Shown: positions 22,070-35,189 of the stretch, piece after piece | How positions within the stretch are numbered: the stretch's first letter is position 1 | Layout: the number at the start of each line of letters is the position of its first letter | From: Cavia porcellus | Lineage: Eukaryota; Chordata; Mammalia; Rodentia; Caviidae | Assembly: GCF_034190915.1 (NCBI RefSeq) | Contig: NW_026947506.1 | Coordinates: 9,857,501 to 9,921,500 of the forward strand | Length of the DNA: 64,000 nucleotides | Reading direction: 5' to 3' | Position numbers and translations under genes: made by a program | The notes under the pieces: model-generated | Seen by the model: only the letters and a program-made list of their open reading frames with translations | Databases searched by the model: none | Told to the model about the DNA's origin: nothing

Positions 22070-23120
22070 ATGACAAAACGAAAGACCAAATTACAACCTC
22101 AAACCTCCAGCCCATCTCAAGAAACCCTAGGAGCGATGTATATAAAAGAAAATATATCCCATCCACCTCATATATCAGACACAATAGCCACTGAAATTGA
22201 CAAGCAACTCCAGGAAGCTTTAAAGAAATTCAAACTCGAAATAATCTCCCAGATAAAAGAAGAAATGATAAAAGAAATGAAAGAGATTCTAAATATATCT
22301 AAAGAAAACACATAAAAAATTGGAGGCACTAAACAAAATGATAGAATCCCTAGACGAGCAATATAAGAAACAAACAGAATACATAATGCAGATGCACAGA
22401 GATATACAGGAAATAAAAAACTCCACTGAAAGTTGTAAAAACCGCCTTAATGAAAGTGAAGATAGAATTTCAGACCTTGAAGACAGGATTGCAGCTAGTG
22501 AACAGGAAAGGAAAGATCTTTTGAAAATAACAAGGAACCAGGAAACAACAATTCAACAACTGCAAGACGATGCAAAGAAGAATAACATAAGAATGATAGG
22601 GATTAATGAAAGAGAGGGAGACAACATGAAGGATGTCAGGAGGATATTTAGAGAAGTAATAGCTGAAAATTTCCCAAGCATCAGATCAGAAACTGACATC
22701 AGGATCAGTGAAGCATATAGAACTCCAAACAGTCATAACCAAAATAAAACTACACCCAGACATATAATAATCACCATCCCAGAAATCCAACACAAGAATA
22801 GATTATTAAAAGCTGTCAGAGAGAAAAGACAAATCACTTATAAAGGAAAACCTATCAGAATCACAGCAGACTTCTCAGCACAAACGATAAAGTCAAGAAG
22901 AGCATGGAGTGAAGTATTCCAGATCCTAAAGCAAAATGATTTCCAACCAAGACTGATATATCCTGCAAAACTATCATTCAAAATAGATGGTGCAATACGA
23001 TACTTCCATAACAAAGAACAGCTGAAGAACTTCATGAACACCAAACCGACCCTGCAAAAAATATTGAAAGACAGTTTAGATACACAAAGGAAAAAACCAC
23101 TAAGCAAAGCAAATAATTAA
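22070..23120 (+). pseudogene. L1 ORF1 (L1-C), one frameshift
   Basis: L1 RNA-binding protein. Starts at ATG 22070 (MTKRKTKLQPQTSSPSQETL) and is open to 22315. A missing CA pair (ACACATAAAA against ACACACATAAAA in L1-B) shifts the frame into a stop. The rest is open as 22320-23120, with the coiled coil, the RRM (NNIRMIGINEREGDN) and the C-terminal domain (GKPIRITADFSAQ). This single lesion separates the N-terminal ~80 residues from the core. Confidence 0.92.
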
Positions 23121-23139
23121 ACAGAACCGAAAGATAAAG

Positions 23140-26100
23140 ATGCAACAGCAGAGAGATAACATTCCTACAATTAACCAGCATTTAACAGTAATAACCATTA
23201 ATGTAAATGGTCTCAATGCACCAATCAAAAGAAACAGACTAGCAGAATAGATCAAAAAACAAAATCCAACCATATGCTGTTTACAGGAAACGCATCTAAC
23301 CCAGAAAGATTACTCACAGACTGAAAGTCAAAGGATGGAAAACAATTCTTCATGCAGCAGGAATCCAAAAAAAGGCAGGAGTAGCCGTTCTGTTTGCAGA
23401 CAATGTGAACTTTAAACCAACAATGACCATAAAGGACAAAGAAGGTCACTACATACTCGTAAGGGGAAAACTCCAAGAGGAAGAGATAACTATCTTAAAT
23501 ATATACGCACCAAACTCCAGAGCACCCAGTCATATAAAACAATTATTAATAGAAATGAAAACTCAAATTATCAGTAACACAATTGTAACAGGAGACCTTA
23601 ATACACCACTGACACCAAGGGACAGATCAACCAGACAGAAAATGAGCAAAGAAATAACAGAACTGAATCACACCTGTGAACAAATGGGTTTGATAGACAT
23701 ATACAGAATGTTCCACCCAACAACATCAGAATACACATTCTTCTCAGCAGTACATGGATCATTTTCTAAAATAGACCATATATTAGCTCACAGAACATAT
23801 TTAAGCAAATGCAAAAGAGTTGAATTCATCCCTTGCATATTATCGGATCATAGAGCTCTGAAATTAGAAATTAATGACAAAGGATACTGCAAAAATTCCG
23901 CAAACACATGGAAACTAAATAACACACTCTTGAGTAATCAGTGGGTCACAGAAGAAATTAAAGAAGAAATTAAACAATACCTAAAAGAAAATGAAAATGC
24001 AGATACAACTTACCAGAATCTGTGGGATGCAATGAAAGCCGTTCTGAGAGGAAAATTTATTGCACTGAGTTCCCACATCAGGAAAACAGAACGAATACAA
24101 GTAAATAACTTGATGCTACACCTCAAACAGCTAGAAAAAGAAGAGCAAGTCAAGCCCAAAGCCAAAAGAAGAGAGGAAATTATAAGAATCAGAGCAGAAA
24201 TCAATGCAATAGAGACTAAGAAAACAATCCAAAGAATCAACGAATCAAAGAGTTGGTTCTTTGAAAGAATAAATAAAATCGATAAGCCCCTAGCCAACCT
24301 TATTTTAAAAAGGAAAGAAAAAGCTCAAATTCATGCAATAAGAAATGAAAAAGGAGAAATCACTACAGACCCAATAGAAATACAGAGGATCATCAACACC
24401 TATTTCGAAAACCTCTACTCTCAAAAGTTTGATAACACAGAAGAAATAGACAGATTCTTAGAAGCATATGAAGTGCCAAAGCTAGATCAAGAGGATATAA
24501 AACTGTTGAATAACCCAATCTCTGCTAATGAAATTGAGAATGTAATTGGGTCCTTGCCCACCAAGAAGAGCCCAGGCCCAGATGGATTCACTGCAGAATT
24601 CTACAAGAAATATAAAGAAGACCTAATGCCGACACTCCTCAAACTATTCAATGAAATTGAAAGGGAAGCAATCCTTCCTAAGTCATTCCTGGAAGCAAAT
24701 ATTACTCTAGTACCAAAACCTGAGAAAGACCCAACTATAAAAGAGAACTATAGACCGATCTCCCTAATGAACACAGATGCAAAAATCCTCAATAAAATAT
24801 TGGCAAATAGGATCCAGCAAATCATCAAGAAGATTATACACCATGACCAGGTGGGATTCATCCCAGGAATGCAAGGATGGTTCACATACGCAAATCAATA
24901 AATGTAATCCACCATATCAATAAAGCCAAAAATAAGAATCACATGATCATCTCTATAGATGCAGAAAAAGCCTTCGATAAGGTCCAACACTTATTCATGA
25001 TAAGAACTTTACAGAAAATTGGAATAAATGGTCTTTACCTCAATATAATAAAGGCCATTTATGACAAACCAACAGCCAGCATCATACTAAATGGCCAAAA
25101 ATTGAAAGCCTTTACTTTAAAATCAGGTACAAGACAAGGATGTCCTTTATCACCACTCCTATTTAATATAGTACTGGAAGTACTAGCCAGAGCAATTAGG
25201 CAAGAGAGAGAAATAAAAGGGGTAAAGATAGGAAAAGAAGAAGTTAAATTATCATTGTTTGCAGATGACATGATACTCTACATAGAAGACCCCCTAAACT
25301 CCATTGAAATACTCTTAGATACAATAAATAAATTCAGTAATGTGGCAGGATACAAAATCAATACTCAGAAATCAATAGCATTCCTATACACGAACAACAA
25401 AATTACAGAGAGGGAAATAAGAGAAACTGGACTATTCACATTAGCAAGCAAAAAAATGAAATATTTAGGAATTACTCTTACGAAAGAAGTGAAAGACTTA
25501 TACAGTGAAAATTATAATACACTGAAAAAGGAAATTGAAGATGATCTCAGAAAATGGAAAGACATCCCTTGCTCATGGATAGGAAGAACAAACATTGTGA
25601 AAATGGCCATTCTTCCAAAACTGTTATACAGATTCAATGCAATCCCAATAGAAATACCATCAACATACCTTATAGATCTAGAGAAATCACTCCTAAATTT
25701 CATCTGGAACCAGAAGAGACCTAGAATCGCAAAGGCAATTCTAAGCAGCAAAGACAAAGCAGGAGGCATCACAATCCCTGACTTGAAGTTATACTACAAA
25801 GCAACAGTAGTAAAATCAACATGGTATTGGAATCAAAACAGAGCTGAAGATCAGTGGAATAGATTAGAAGATACAACCACAACTACAAACACACTCAACC
25901 ACTTTATTTTTGATAAAGGAGCCAAGCAGGTTCACTGGAAGAACGACAGTCTCTTTAATAAATGGTGCTGGAAAAACTGGCTCTCCATTTGCCGAAAACT
26001 AAAGCTGGACCCATGTCTATCACCATGTACTAAATTAAAATCTAAATGGGTCAAAGATCTGAATATTAAAACAGAAACACTAAATCTATTGGAAGACAAA

Positions 26101-26976
26101 ATAGGTAGAAACCTTGGAGACATAGGAGTAGGTAAAGAATTCATGAACAGGACTCAAACCGCACGGGAAATACTTCCCAGAATCAATAACTGGGACCACT
26201 TCTTATTAAAAAGTTTCTGCATGTCAAAAGAAATCTCCAGCATAGTGAAAAGAAAACCCACAAACTGGGAAAAGATTTTAGTGAACTCTCTCTCAGACAA
26301 GGGCCTCTTGTCTAAAACATACAAAGAATTAAAGAAACTCAGACCTCCGAAATTCAAAGATCCAATCCAAAAATGGGCATCTGAGATGAATATGCAATTC
26401 TCAGATGAAGAAATGCAAATGGCAAATAAATACATGAAAAAATGCTCATCATCATTGGTCATTAGAGAAATGCAAATTAAAACCACACTGAGATACCATC
26501 TCACTCCTGAAAGAATGGCCAGCATCAAGAAAACCGACAACAAATGCTGGAGAGGCTGTGGGGAAAAAGGAACTCTCCTGCACTGCTGGTGGGAGTGTAG
26601 ACTGGTACAGCCTTTGTGGAGATCTGTCTGGAGATTTCTCAAAAAGTTGGGACTGGAAATCCCATTTATTCCAGCTATTCCACTTCTAGGCATATTCCCA
26701 GAAGAACTGAAAGCATCATACCACAGTGATATATGTGCACCTATGTTTATAGCAGCACAATTTGTAATTGCCAGATCTTGGAAACAACCCAAGTGCCCAT
26801 CAACTGAGGAATGGATAAAAAATTTGTGGTATTTCTATACAATGGAGTATTATTCAGCTATAAAGAAGGATCACATTGAGATATTTATCAATAAATGGGC
26901 ACAGCTTGAGACCATACTCATAAGTGAAATAAATCAATCTCGCATGTGTGAATACCGAATAGTTTCCCTAATGTAA
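23140..26976 (+). pseudogene. L1 ORF2 (L1-C), one stop and two 1-base indels
   Basis: Endonuclease/reverse transcriptase, about 1,279 codons in total. Lesions: TAG at 23248-23250 (codon 37, a Trp in L1-B); an extra base near 23308 (CAGAAAGATTACTC); and a missing A near 24883 (GGTTCACATACG), which ends the long frame 23405-24901 and starts 24877-26976. Endonuclease motifs TGDLNTPL and [10 protein letters not shown], reverse transcriptase LFADDMILY (near 25260) and the Cys-rich [18 protein letters not shown] are all intact. One Asn codon is missing in the KKT(D/N)N run relative to L1-B. Confidence 0.93.
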
Positions 26977-28162
26977 GTAATGATTCAAATATATAAAAAT
27001 ATGTGGTAATCATGATTCCCCATTAGGTGGCCTTGAAGCCTTATAAAGTTTTCACTCATTAATTAGAAAGGCTTTATTCTGGGCTTCTTGATATGAAAAT
27101 ATTTGAAGCTAGAGTATATGAAGTTTTACCCAAATATTTCAAGGAAAAAGACACTATGGTAACTACTATTAAGTCAGGTTATAAGGTGGTGACGTACTAG
27201 TTTATTGAAACAGTCATGCTGTGACCTCTATTGTTATATTGTTATGTCCTGTTTTATCTCAATCTCCCCCTTATTGTTTCAAAAAAAAATTATTTAGTCA
27301 TTTCTTATGTTTGTCTTAATTAAAGAAAAAATTCAAAAAAATTAGGATATATAAATAGTAACTCTTTTCGATTTCCTATTAACTTGTTTTGAAGTCCTGT
27401 AGTACTCCCACGATCTTGTTTTGACTGATTAGACTCTGTTCCATTCTATATGATAGTATCAAGTTTGAAGACATAGGCAACTACTTTGAAGACAATAAGA
27501 TTCACTAAGATACCCATTCTGGTTTGACTATTGTCTTTTTTGGAAGTCCTGTAATGTTTACAATGCCTAAGTTTTATTGGTCTTGTTCTCTACTGTTTTG
27601 TCCAACTTTATAATATCTAATAAGATAGACAATTCTTTTTAAGGAAACAAGGGACAATGTTGATAACCATTGTTGATAAACTTGTACTCTGTTCTACACC
27701 ATGTGCTATGTCTATCCTTGGTATTGACTGACAGCTTTGTTTTGCCATATTTGACTGTATTCTTCCCCCCCCCAAGAAAGTAATAAGCACTAAGGAGTAA
27801 TAAAATCCAAGATGTGTAAATTTTGTTGTAAAAAAGAGAGGGAAAAAAAAAAGAAAAGGAGCTCTAACGGATATAACAGCAAGTGTGTTTGGGGGTGTTA
27901 AATAGCTGACTTTATCAATGTTTTTGGAACATTGAACACAGCTGTTTGCAGTCTCCCTGTTTGAATGTCCACCTTGTGTTCTTTGATACTGTGATTTGAG
28001 GAACTATTTTCAAGAAAATAGTGTGTAATCTACTAGCAGGTAATTTCTTACTGTTATGGTTTTTTGTTTTGTTTTGTTTTGTAGTTCTGTATTGCGTGTA
28101 CCCTTACGCCGCTTTGGTTTGTTTTGTGTTTTTCTCTTTTTCCTCTTAAATAAAAAAAAAAA
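26977..28162 (+). other. 3' UTR and A-tail of L1-C
   Basis: 1.19 kb, ending CCTCTTAAATAAAAAAAAAA. Includes the ~125 bp (about 27165-27290) that L1-B lacks, and an almost pure purine patch (GAGAGGGAAAAAAAAAAGAAAAGGAG, 27836-27861). Confidence 0.85.
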
Positions 28163-30436
28163 AGAAGACCCCCAAGACTCCATTGGAAGTGTCCTAGATA
28201 TAATAAATAAAATCAGCGATGTACCTGTATACAAAATCAGTACTCAAAAATTAATAGCATTCCTATACACTAATAGCAAAATCACTGAAAGAGTAATAAG
28301 GGAAGCCACACCCTTCACAGTAGCATCCAAAACAATGAAGTACTTAGGAATTTATCCCATGAAAGATGTAAAAGACCTATACAGGAAAAATTATACTACC
28401 CCAAAAAAGAAATCAAACAGGATCTTAGAAAATGGAAAGACATCCCTAATTAATGGATAGGAAAAATAAATATTATGAAAATGGCAATACTTTAAAAACT
28501 GTTATACAGATTCAATGCAATCCCAATAAAAATATCATCAACATACTTCATAGATTTAGGGAAATAACTCTTAAAATTCATCTGGAACCAGAAGAGACCT
28601 AGAGTAACAACGACAATTCTAGGCAGCAAAGGCAAGGCAGGAGGCATCACAATCCCTGACTTGAAGTTATACTATAAAGCAACTGTAATAAAATCTACAT
28701 GGTAGTGGAATAAAAACAGATCTGAAGATCAATGGAATAGATTAGAAGATACAACCACAACTACCAACACACTCAACCAACTTATCTTTGATAAAAAATT
28801 CAAACATGTACCCTGGAAAAATGATGGTCTCTTTAATAAATGGTACTGCGAAAACTGGCTCTCCATATGCCAAAAACTAAAGCTAGACCCATGTGTATCA
28901 CTATGTACAAAACTAAAATCTAAATGGATCAAAGATCTAAATATTAAAACAGAAATACTGAATCTGTTGGAAGACAAATTGGGCAAAAAATCTCGAAGAC
29001 ATAGGGGTAGGTAGAGAATTCATGAACAGGAACCAAACTACACAGGAAATACTTCCCAGAATATATAACTGGTATCACATTTTATTAAAAGTTTCTGCGT
29101 GTCGAAAGAAATCTCCAGCATAGTGAAAAGAAAACCCACAAACTGGGAAAAAATCTTAGTGAATTCTCCCTCAGACAAAGGTCTTTGTCTAAAACATGTA
29201 AAGAATTTTTTAAAAATCAGGCCCCCAAAATTCAAAGATCCAGTCCAAAAATGGGCATCTGAGAAGAATACACAGTTCTCATTTGAAGAAATACAAATAG
29301 CAAATAAATACATGAAAAAATGTTCATCATCGTTGGTCATTAGAGAAATGCAAATTAAAACAACACTGAGATTCCATCTCACTCCACAAAGAATGACCAG
29401 GATCAAGAAAACTACCAACAACATATGCTGGAGAGGCTGTGGGGATAAAGGAACTCTCCTGCACTGTTGATGGGAGTGTAGACTGGTGCAACCATTGTGG
29501 AAGTCAGTCTTCAGTTTTCTCAAAAAGCTGGGACTGGAAGTCCCATTCAACCCAGCTATTCTGCTTCTAGGCATATTCCCAGAAGAACTGAAAGTATCAT
29601 ATCATAGTGATATTTTGTGCACCCATGTTTATAGCAGCACGGTTTGTAATAGCCAGATCTTGGAAACAACCTAAGTATCCATCAACTGAGGAATAGATAA
29701 AAAAAAATTGTGATATTTTTATACAATGGAGTACTACTCAGCTATAAAGAATGATAACATTGAGATATTTATAAATCAGTGGGTGCAGCTTGAGACTATA
29801 CTCATAAATGAAATAAATCAAAGTCACATCTATAAATACCATATAGTCTCCCTAGTGTAAGAAATTTTAAGAATACATAAAAATATGTGGTAATCATGAT
29901 TCCCCATTACATTACTTTGGAGCCTTATAATGTTTTCATTCATTAGTTGAAATGATTTTATCTTGGTTTGCTTGATTTTATTATCTGTGATGGTATGAAC
30001 AGCTATTTTGAAGAAAAAAGACATTATAATAGCCAGCGCTGATTTAATATCATTTTATTCTGAAGTCCTACCATGGTTTTGTTCTGTTTCCATTGATTCT
30101 ATTACGTTGTATCTTATTGGATTTTATGATGTGTGATAGTACAAACAAATTTTCTATGGAAAATGAGACAATATAGTAGCCATTGTTCATTTTCTGTTAT
30201 TTGGTTCTGAATGCCCTGTAATACTTTCATTCTCTTGAATGGTTTTATACTATTTTGTTATGTTTGACACTATTGTATATGAAGTTATGCTCAACTATTT
30301 CAAAGAAAGAGACTTTATGGTACTTACTGTTAATTACGGATTGTCTTGTGGTGAAATACTGTGTTGCTTACATTGTTCTGTACTGATCTGCTTTGTTATA
30401 TCTTCTTTGTCTTAATCTTTAAAATAAAAAACCATA
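28163..30436 (+). mobile_element. Outer L1, segment 3 (ORF2 end and 3' UTR)
   Basis: Continues the outer L1 from 20910 with AGAAGACCCCCAAG. ORF2 remnants run to about 29865: 28165-28460, then frameshifted pieces, the Cys-rich CWRGCGDKGTLLHC at 29430-29470 followed by TGA. The 3' UTR then ends AAAATAAAAAACCATA before the right target duplication at 30437. Confidence 0.9.
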
Positions 30437-30449
30437 GAAACTGCCTTGG
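30437..30449. repeat. 3' target-site duplication of outer L1
   Basis: GAAACTGCCTTGG, identical to 3170-3182. The next bases, GTAGCTATTCTGAG, are the natural continuation seen in copy 2 at 32375. Confidence 0.9.
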
Positions 30450-30526
30450 GTAGCTATTCTGAGATCAAAGCTTAGGAAACCCTTGCTCACTATTTGTCTG
30501 CATCAGTTCCTGGCTGTCTGGTTAGG
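30450..30526 (+). repeat. Displaced end of duplication copy 1
   Basis: GTAGCTATTCTGAGATCAAA to about 30510 matches 32375-32432, so it is the tail of copy 1, moved 27 kb from its body by the L1 stack. Confidence 0.78.
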
Positions 30527-32432
30527 ATGCTGTGGTGTCAGTGGCCTAACTTCCCATGCAAAAGACCACCTGTAGCTTGCCTTTGAAAGTCAGGGAAGAG
30601 GATCAAAGTTCCAATGTGAAATTACTGGTAACCCGGGCATGTGATACCTGCCTGGAGATCTGTTATGCCTGAGTGTGCCCTCACCAACCCTGACCATGCA
30701 AGGAACAGAGCTCCTACAGAGTCACAGAATTTCTCAACTATGAATGTGGTCCTCACCTTCTTACAAAGGGGCAATATTGTGTACACCTGCATTTTCTGCT
30801 TCTAACTGAGGCCAACTGGATTGTTGAGCACAGTCTCCGTGGAAATTGGTAAAAAAGACAGAGATTATTACAGCTATGGAACCAAGTAAGATTATAGTTA
30901 ATCATCCCTATAAAGGTGTTAATGTCAACGCGAAGTCTTATCCATCCAAAGTTTTAAACAATTTCAATGTCATTTGATGCTAGTTTCTAAGTGTGGAGTA
31001 CAACATACAACATCTGTGCAACTCTCAGGATGTTGGTGACGAGGTGAGTCGAGGCTGGGCTAGAGTGTGGTCTAACAGGGAAGTTTGGGAGGGGCCACTC
31101 AAGTAGAAATGGGGTTGTGTTGGTAAAATTCCTCTTTCCTGGGACAAAAACACCTGACATGCCCTACTTAAAGAATGAGACACTAAGGATTGTGGTTTCC
31201 AATTCTCGGTTTATGGCTGGCTGGTTCTAAAGCAGGAATGTCATGGCAGAAGGGCTTGGAGAAAAAAATCATGGCACGTCATAGGGGTTGGGAAGTAGAG
31301 TAGCATAACAGTGCCAAAGTGGGCAGGGACTGACATAGACCTCAGATTCACACACCTATGACCCACCTGCACATAACTAAAGTGTACTTTACTAATCCAT
31401 GAGTGTCAGGCTTAGAGCCACGGATCTCATCCTCACAGATATCATAACAGAAGAAAGCACAGAAAATACATATATTTTAGTTACAAAAAATACCATGATG
31501 GCAATAGCCCAAGAATAGGCTAAGACCGTGAGGCATGGCACTTTTTGGTTATTAACTAGTTTTGATTAAAATACAGTGTTCTGAGACTTCAAACTTTTTG
31601 AAATCCTTTTGCAAATGTTGATGTATTTGTTTTATCAAGAAATCTAACTTGTTGAGTTCAACCATCTGATGTATTCTGCCATCTACAGTGAGTGGCTTCA
31701 ACATCGGTTCAGTTATCAAAACCCTGGCATGCTTCTCACATTTGTGTCACAGTTCATCACTCACAGGTGGTCTGAGTTTGTGCCAAAAGCCTGTTAACTC
31801 AGTTTTGAAAGTCTTTAATACACTGATTTGTATGAGCTCCAATCATGACCAGTTGTACTGCAAATCTAGGACAATTTAACTACCTAATATGGTTTACTAT
31901 TAATACGATGTGTGAATGTCTTATCACAACCTTCCCTGCACATGTCTTTTCCTGGAGTTTCCCTTTTAGGTTCTGTAGCCAGAGACATGGGGGTCTTGGT
32001 TATTCTCTGCTGTGACTGCCCCTGTAAATGGTGAGAACTAGAGGACAAAATTCCCAATTAATTACCACTGATTTGGTAGCATTTCAGATGCCAGTCTTTT
32101 TAAAATACTTGCTTCATTGCTGCATTCAAGAGTAGATTCAAGGTGGCATTTTTTAGCCTTATTTCAGCTGATTCCAATAATTATTCATTTATTCTTTTAT
32201 TTTCACACATTCTGTGCATGTTAATTTGACCTCATTTTGGCTCTTTCTGGGGTTTATTTAGCTTCCTTCTTGCCTAGGCAAGGCCTGTGCTATGCTCTGT
32301 GCTGTGCTCCACACACTATGTTCTACATCACTGATGTTATATCGCTAAGTGATTATGTGCTGAAACTGCCCCGGGTAGCTATTCTGAGTTCAAGGTTTAG
32401 GAGACACCTTCTCACTACTTTTCCGCATCAGT
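30527..32432 (+). repeat. Tandem duplication, copy 2
   Basis: Parallel to 1330-3169 plus 30450-30510, with no L1 in it. It preserves the empty site for the outer L1 (GAAACTGCCCCGGGTAGCTA at about 32362). No gene recognised; short frames such as 32237-32512 are not shared with copy 1 in a protein-like way. Confidence 0.8.
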
Positions 32433-33036
32433 TCCTAACACACCAGCAAGATGATGAGGCAAGAAATTTAAAATTCCCCAAGGCATTTTCACTTCACAGA
32501 AAACATTTCTAAGTTGGTCTAAACACTGGAGAAACCATTCCAGGAAGGATTAGTGATCCGCCAACTTATCTTTACTGGAGTGACCTAGAGGCCAGAAGAT
32601 GAACTTTCTGTGCTAAGCCCATGTGTGCTGAGACTTGGCAGCTCTTTACAGTGTTCAGGGATGGCTGGGATTTGGGGCTCCCCTAGAGAATGCTGGCATG
32701 GCCCTAAAAATGTCCTGCCACAATTAGCACTAACTAGCTCGGAAGCCAGTTCTGCTCATGGCTTTCAGCAGCAGTTAGCACAAAAATAAATTAACTCTTA
32801 CTTTCCCCTTTCCGCTGTCTCCATTTTTCCTATCAGCATCTCTAGTCTAATAAGCACCCCCATTTCAGCCCATTACTTGCCATATTAGTTTACTTTTGCT
32901 CTACATTATTCCTGGGTGTAAGACAGCTTAGTATTTTCTCTATGTCATCTCCTTCACTGCTAAGCTTATTCAATGACTAACTTACACTTCAGAGATAAGA
33001 ACTGAACTGAATACCAAAGGAATAATAAATATGGCA
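32433..33036. other. No gene recognised
   Basis: Unassigned sequence with no coding frame of note and no repeat I can name. Confidence 0.4.
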
Positions 33037-33222
33037 CTGGTTCTCAAAGTGTGGTTCTCTAGATCAGTAGCACTGTGTCACCTGGCAACTTGTTATAAAT
33101 GGAAATTCCCAGGTCCGACCTATACCCTGAGAACCTCTTAAGGGCTGGTTTAGCAATGTGTAAGTTAAATGACACATTGGGTGATATAGATGCACACCCA
33201 TATTTGAGGACTGCTGCAAATA
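33037..33222 (+). mobile_element. MER5A-like hAT-Charlie DNA transposon fossil
   Basis: CTGGTTCTCAAAGTGTGG at the left end, then CTGTGTCACCTGGCAACTTG, AAATGGAAATTCCCAGG and a GCAATGTGT / GATGCACAC pair follow the MER5A layout. It is a short non-autonomous element without coding capacity. The call is from memory of the family. Confidence 0.82.
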
Positions 33223-33650
33223 AGAAGTCAATAATTGCCTGACAGTTGGTATGGGAAGCGTGGCTAGATATGGATTGCTGGTCAGATTCTTATACTGCAC
33301 TGTTTTCATTTTTTCTCTGTGCTTGGAAAACAGCTTGTCTCTCTTCAGCCCCAGTCGACAAGGTATAGTGGACAGAGTAATCATAGAACACATCTGCATA
33401 TGATGAGCCAACAGTACCACGGCCTCTACCCCTGCATACTGACCAACCCCATTGGTTTGAATCTGAACCATAGATCCTGCTGGTACCGATTTGACAGCTA
33501 TTCCCAGTGATATTTTTCTAATAGAAACCTGCCTTCCTTTCCTCCTGGCTCGTCCTTTTTCAGGTGTGCTAAAAGCACCTGGAAAACACATATTTTAAAG
33601 ATCAGACTTTACAAATAAAGCTCCCTGTGTATTCATTTTGTAACCCACAG
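33223..33650. other. No gene recognised
   Basis: Unassigned. The 175-residue minus-strand frame 33064-33591 spans this stretch and the MER5A fossil and shows no domain. Confidence 0.4.
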
Positions 33651-34640
33651 AGTTGGTTTTATATTTAAAGAAAGACGAAACAAAACAGTAAATGGGTAGA
33701 TATAATACATACTTTCAAAGAAAAACATAAACAGTAATAAATCACTAGTTGATGTTTACATATTGGCGCCTTACAAATAATTGTTCAAGATACAAAAGTG
33801 GAACATATAAGTGGGAATTCAAACAGTGAGATTGCAAATAATTCTATTCAATTATCCAACAAAAACTTAGTAATATGGCTATCAATGCTATACACTTAAA
33901 TATATATGCAATTATCCATATTTTCATTTATATTGAAATTAAAGAAAATAAAGCTGACTAAAATCACTCTGGTCAAAGAATAATAGTATTGCTGGATTTC
34001 ACATCATGACACTCTGGGATCAGTACCGGGTACTGTAGTGTCTTTTTTCCTTCAAAGTATTTCTTCATGTCATCATGTGTCACAAGATCAATTCTCGTAA
34101 ACTGTACATAGGTTCTATGCATGCATGAGTCTTAACATGTATTTCTATCCCTTCTAAATTAGAGGGGGAAACAAGACAAAGTAGGACATATTCCTACAGA
34201 TACATAAAATGAAAAAAGACATGTAAAACCAGTGTATGAGGGGTTTTAGTACACATGGTTACTGTGTTATTTCTTGTTATCTTCAACAGAATTGGCTATA
34301 TTATCAGATATTGTATAATTTAATATATCAGTATATGACAATATTGATAGAAACACAACTTTGTAGCTAGTGTTAAATTGCAAAAACAGGTAGTAATCAA
34401 ATCATAATGGATATCATAGTGAATTTTGTCATTTTCAGTTTAGTTGTCTATACTCTCAGACTTGATACTATCAATTATAACAGTTTTAAATAAAATCTGT
34501 TGATAACAGCAATCAAACAAACCAGATTTAACTAAGATCAGTCATGATATAACAGTGTAAGTTATACAGGGCTCCAGATTAACTTAACAGGAAATTAAAG
34601 ATGATTACTGTGCTATATCTTGACATTTTTGTGATGGCTG
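33651..34640 (-). mobile_element. L1 3' UTR, antisense
   Basis: The complement matches the L1 3' UTR. GATAGTATCAAGTCTGAGAG followed by TATAGACAACTA (complement of about 34440-34475) parallels GATAGTATCAGGTCCGAGGG at 13424. The end near 33655 (TTTTATATTTAAAG) is the complement of CTTTAAATA(A)AA. Quite diverged. Confidence 0.8.
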
Positions 34641-35189
34641 TCTGTGCCCTCAAATCTAGTTCTTATAGACAAACTGGGACAGAATAAGTTCTATCTTAAC
34701 AGAGCAGTGCAAGTAATATGGGTCTTGATTCTTAATACACTATTAATAATATCATCTGCTATCTTTTTAAAGACTATTCCTCCCCTTTCACTTCCCCAGG
34801 GAGTACTGTGCATTTTTGGGTCTCACCAACACCCTCGGTTTTAAATTGGGGGGGGGGCAACCTGCTATTTACCTAAGTGGTTCCGAACCTTCTCCCTCCT
34901 GGACTTGATCTCTAGTTGTATTCCTTTCCCTAGTAAAGCCTGTCTTTCCCACCTATCCTCAAATACTATTCTAGTTGCCCCTATTACTCTCTGATTCCCT
35001 GTCACATAGAGCATTGTTTTCTCATATTTGATTTTTGGTCCATAAACCCTTTTTCAGGTTAATTATATTTTCTGTAAAGAGCATCTTGGTGGACCCTACC
35101 TCCTGATCAACTCTGTCTGTGATTCTCTTTTTTAATTTAGTGTATCAAAGTCATCTACATTAGAGATTATAGCCAAACTTCTCTGCCTC
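34641..35189. other. Unassigned, between L1 3' UTR and ORF1
   Basis: Might be the upstream part of the antisense 3' UTR, but I could not match it confidently to the other copies. Holds a run of nine G at about 34849. Confidence 0.35.

Larger units (their letters stand above)
20911..28162 (+). mobile_element. Young full-length L1 (L1-C)
   Basis: A 7.25-kb element flanked by AGAAGACCCCCAAG at 20897-20910 and 28163-28176. It has a 5' array of 261-bp monomers, ORF1, ORF2, a 1.19-kb 3' UTR and an A-tail. It is the same subfamily as L1-B. ORF1 has one 2-base deletion; ORF2 has one nonsense change and two 1-base indels. Confidence 0.93.

Noticed and set aside
33064..33591. 175-residue minus-strand open frame
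   Set aside because: Overlaps a MER5A-like fossil, has no domain, signal or conserved motif, and its composition is not protein-like.
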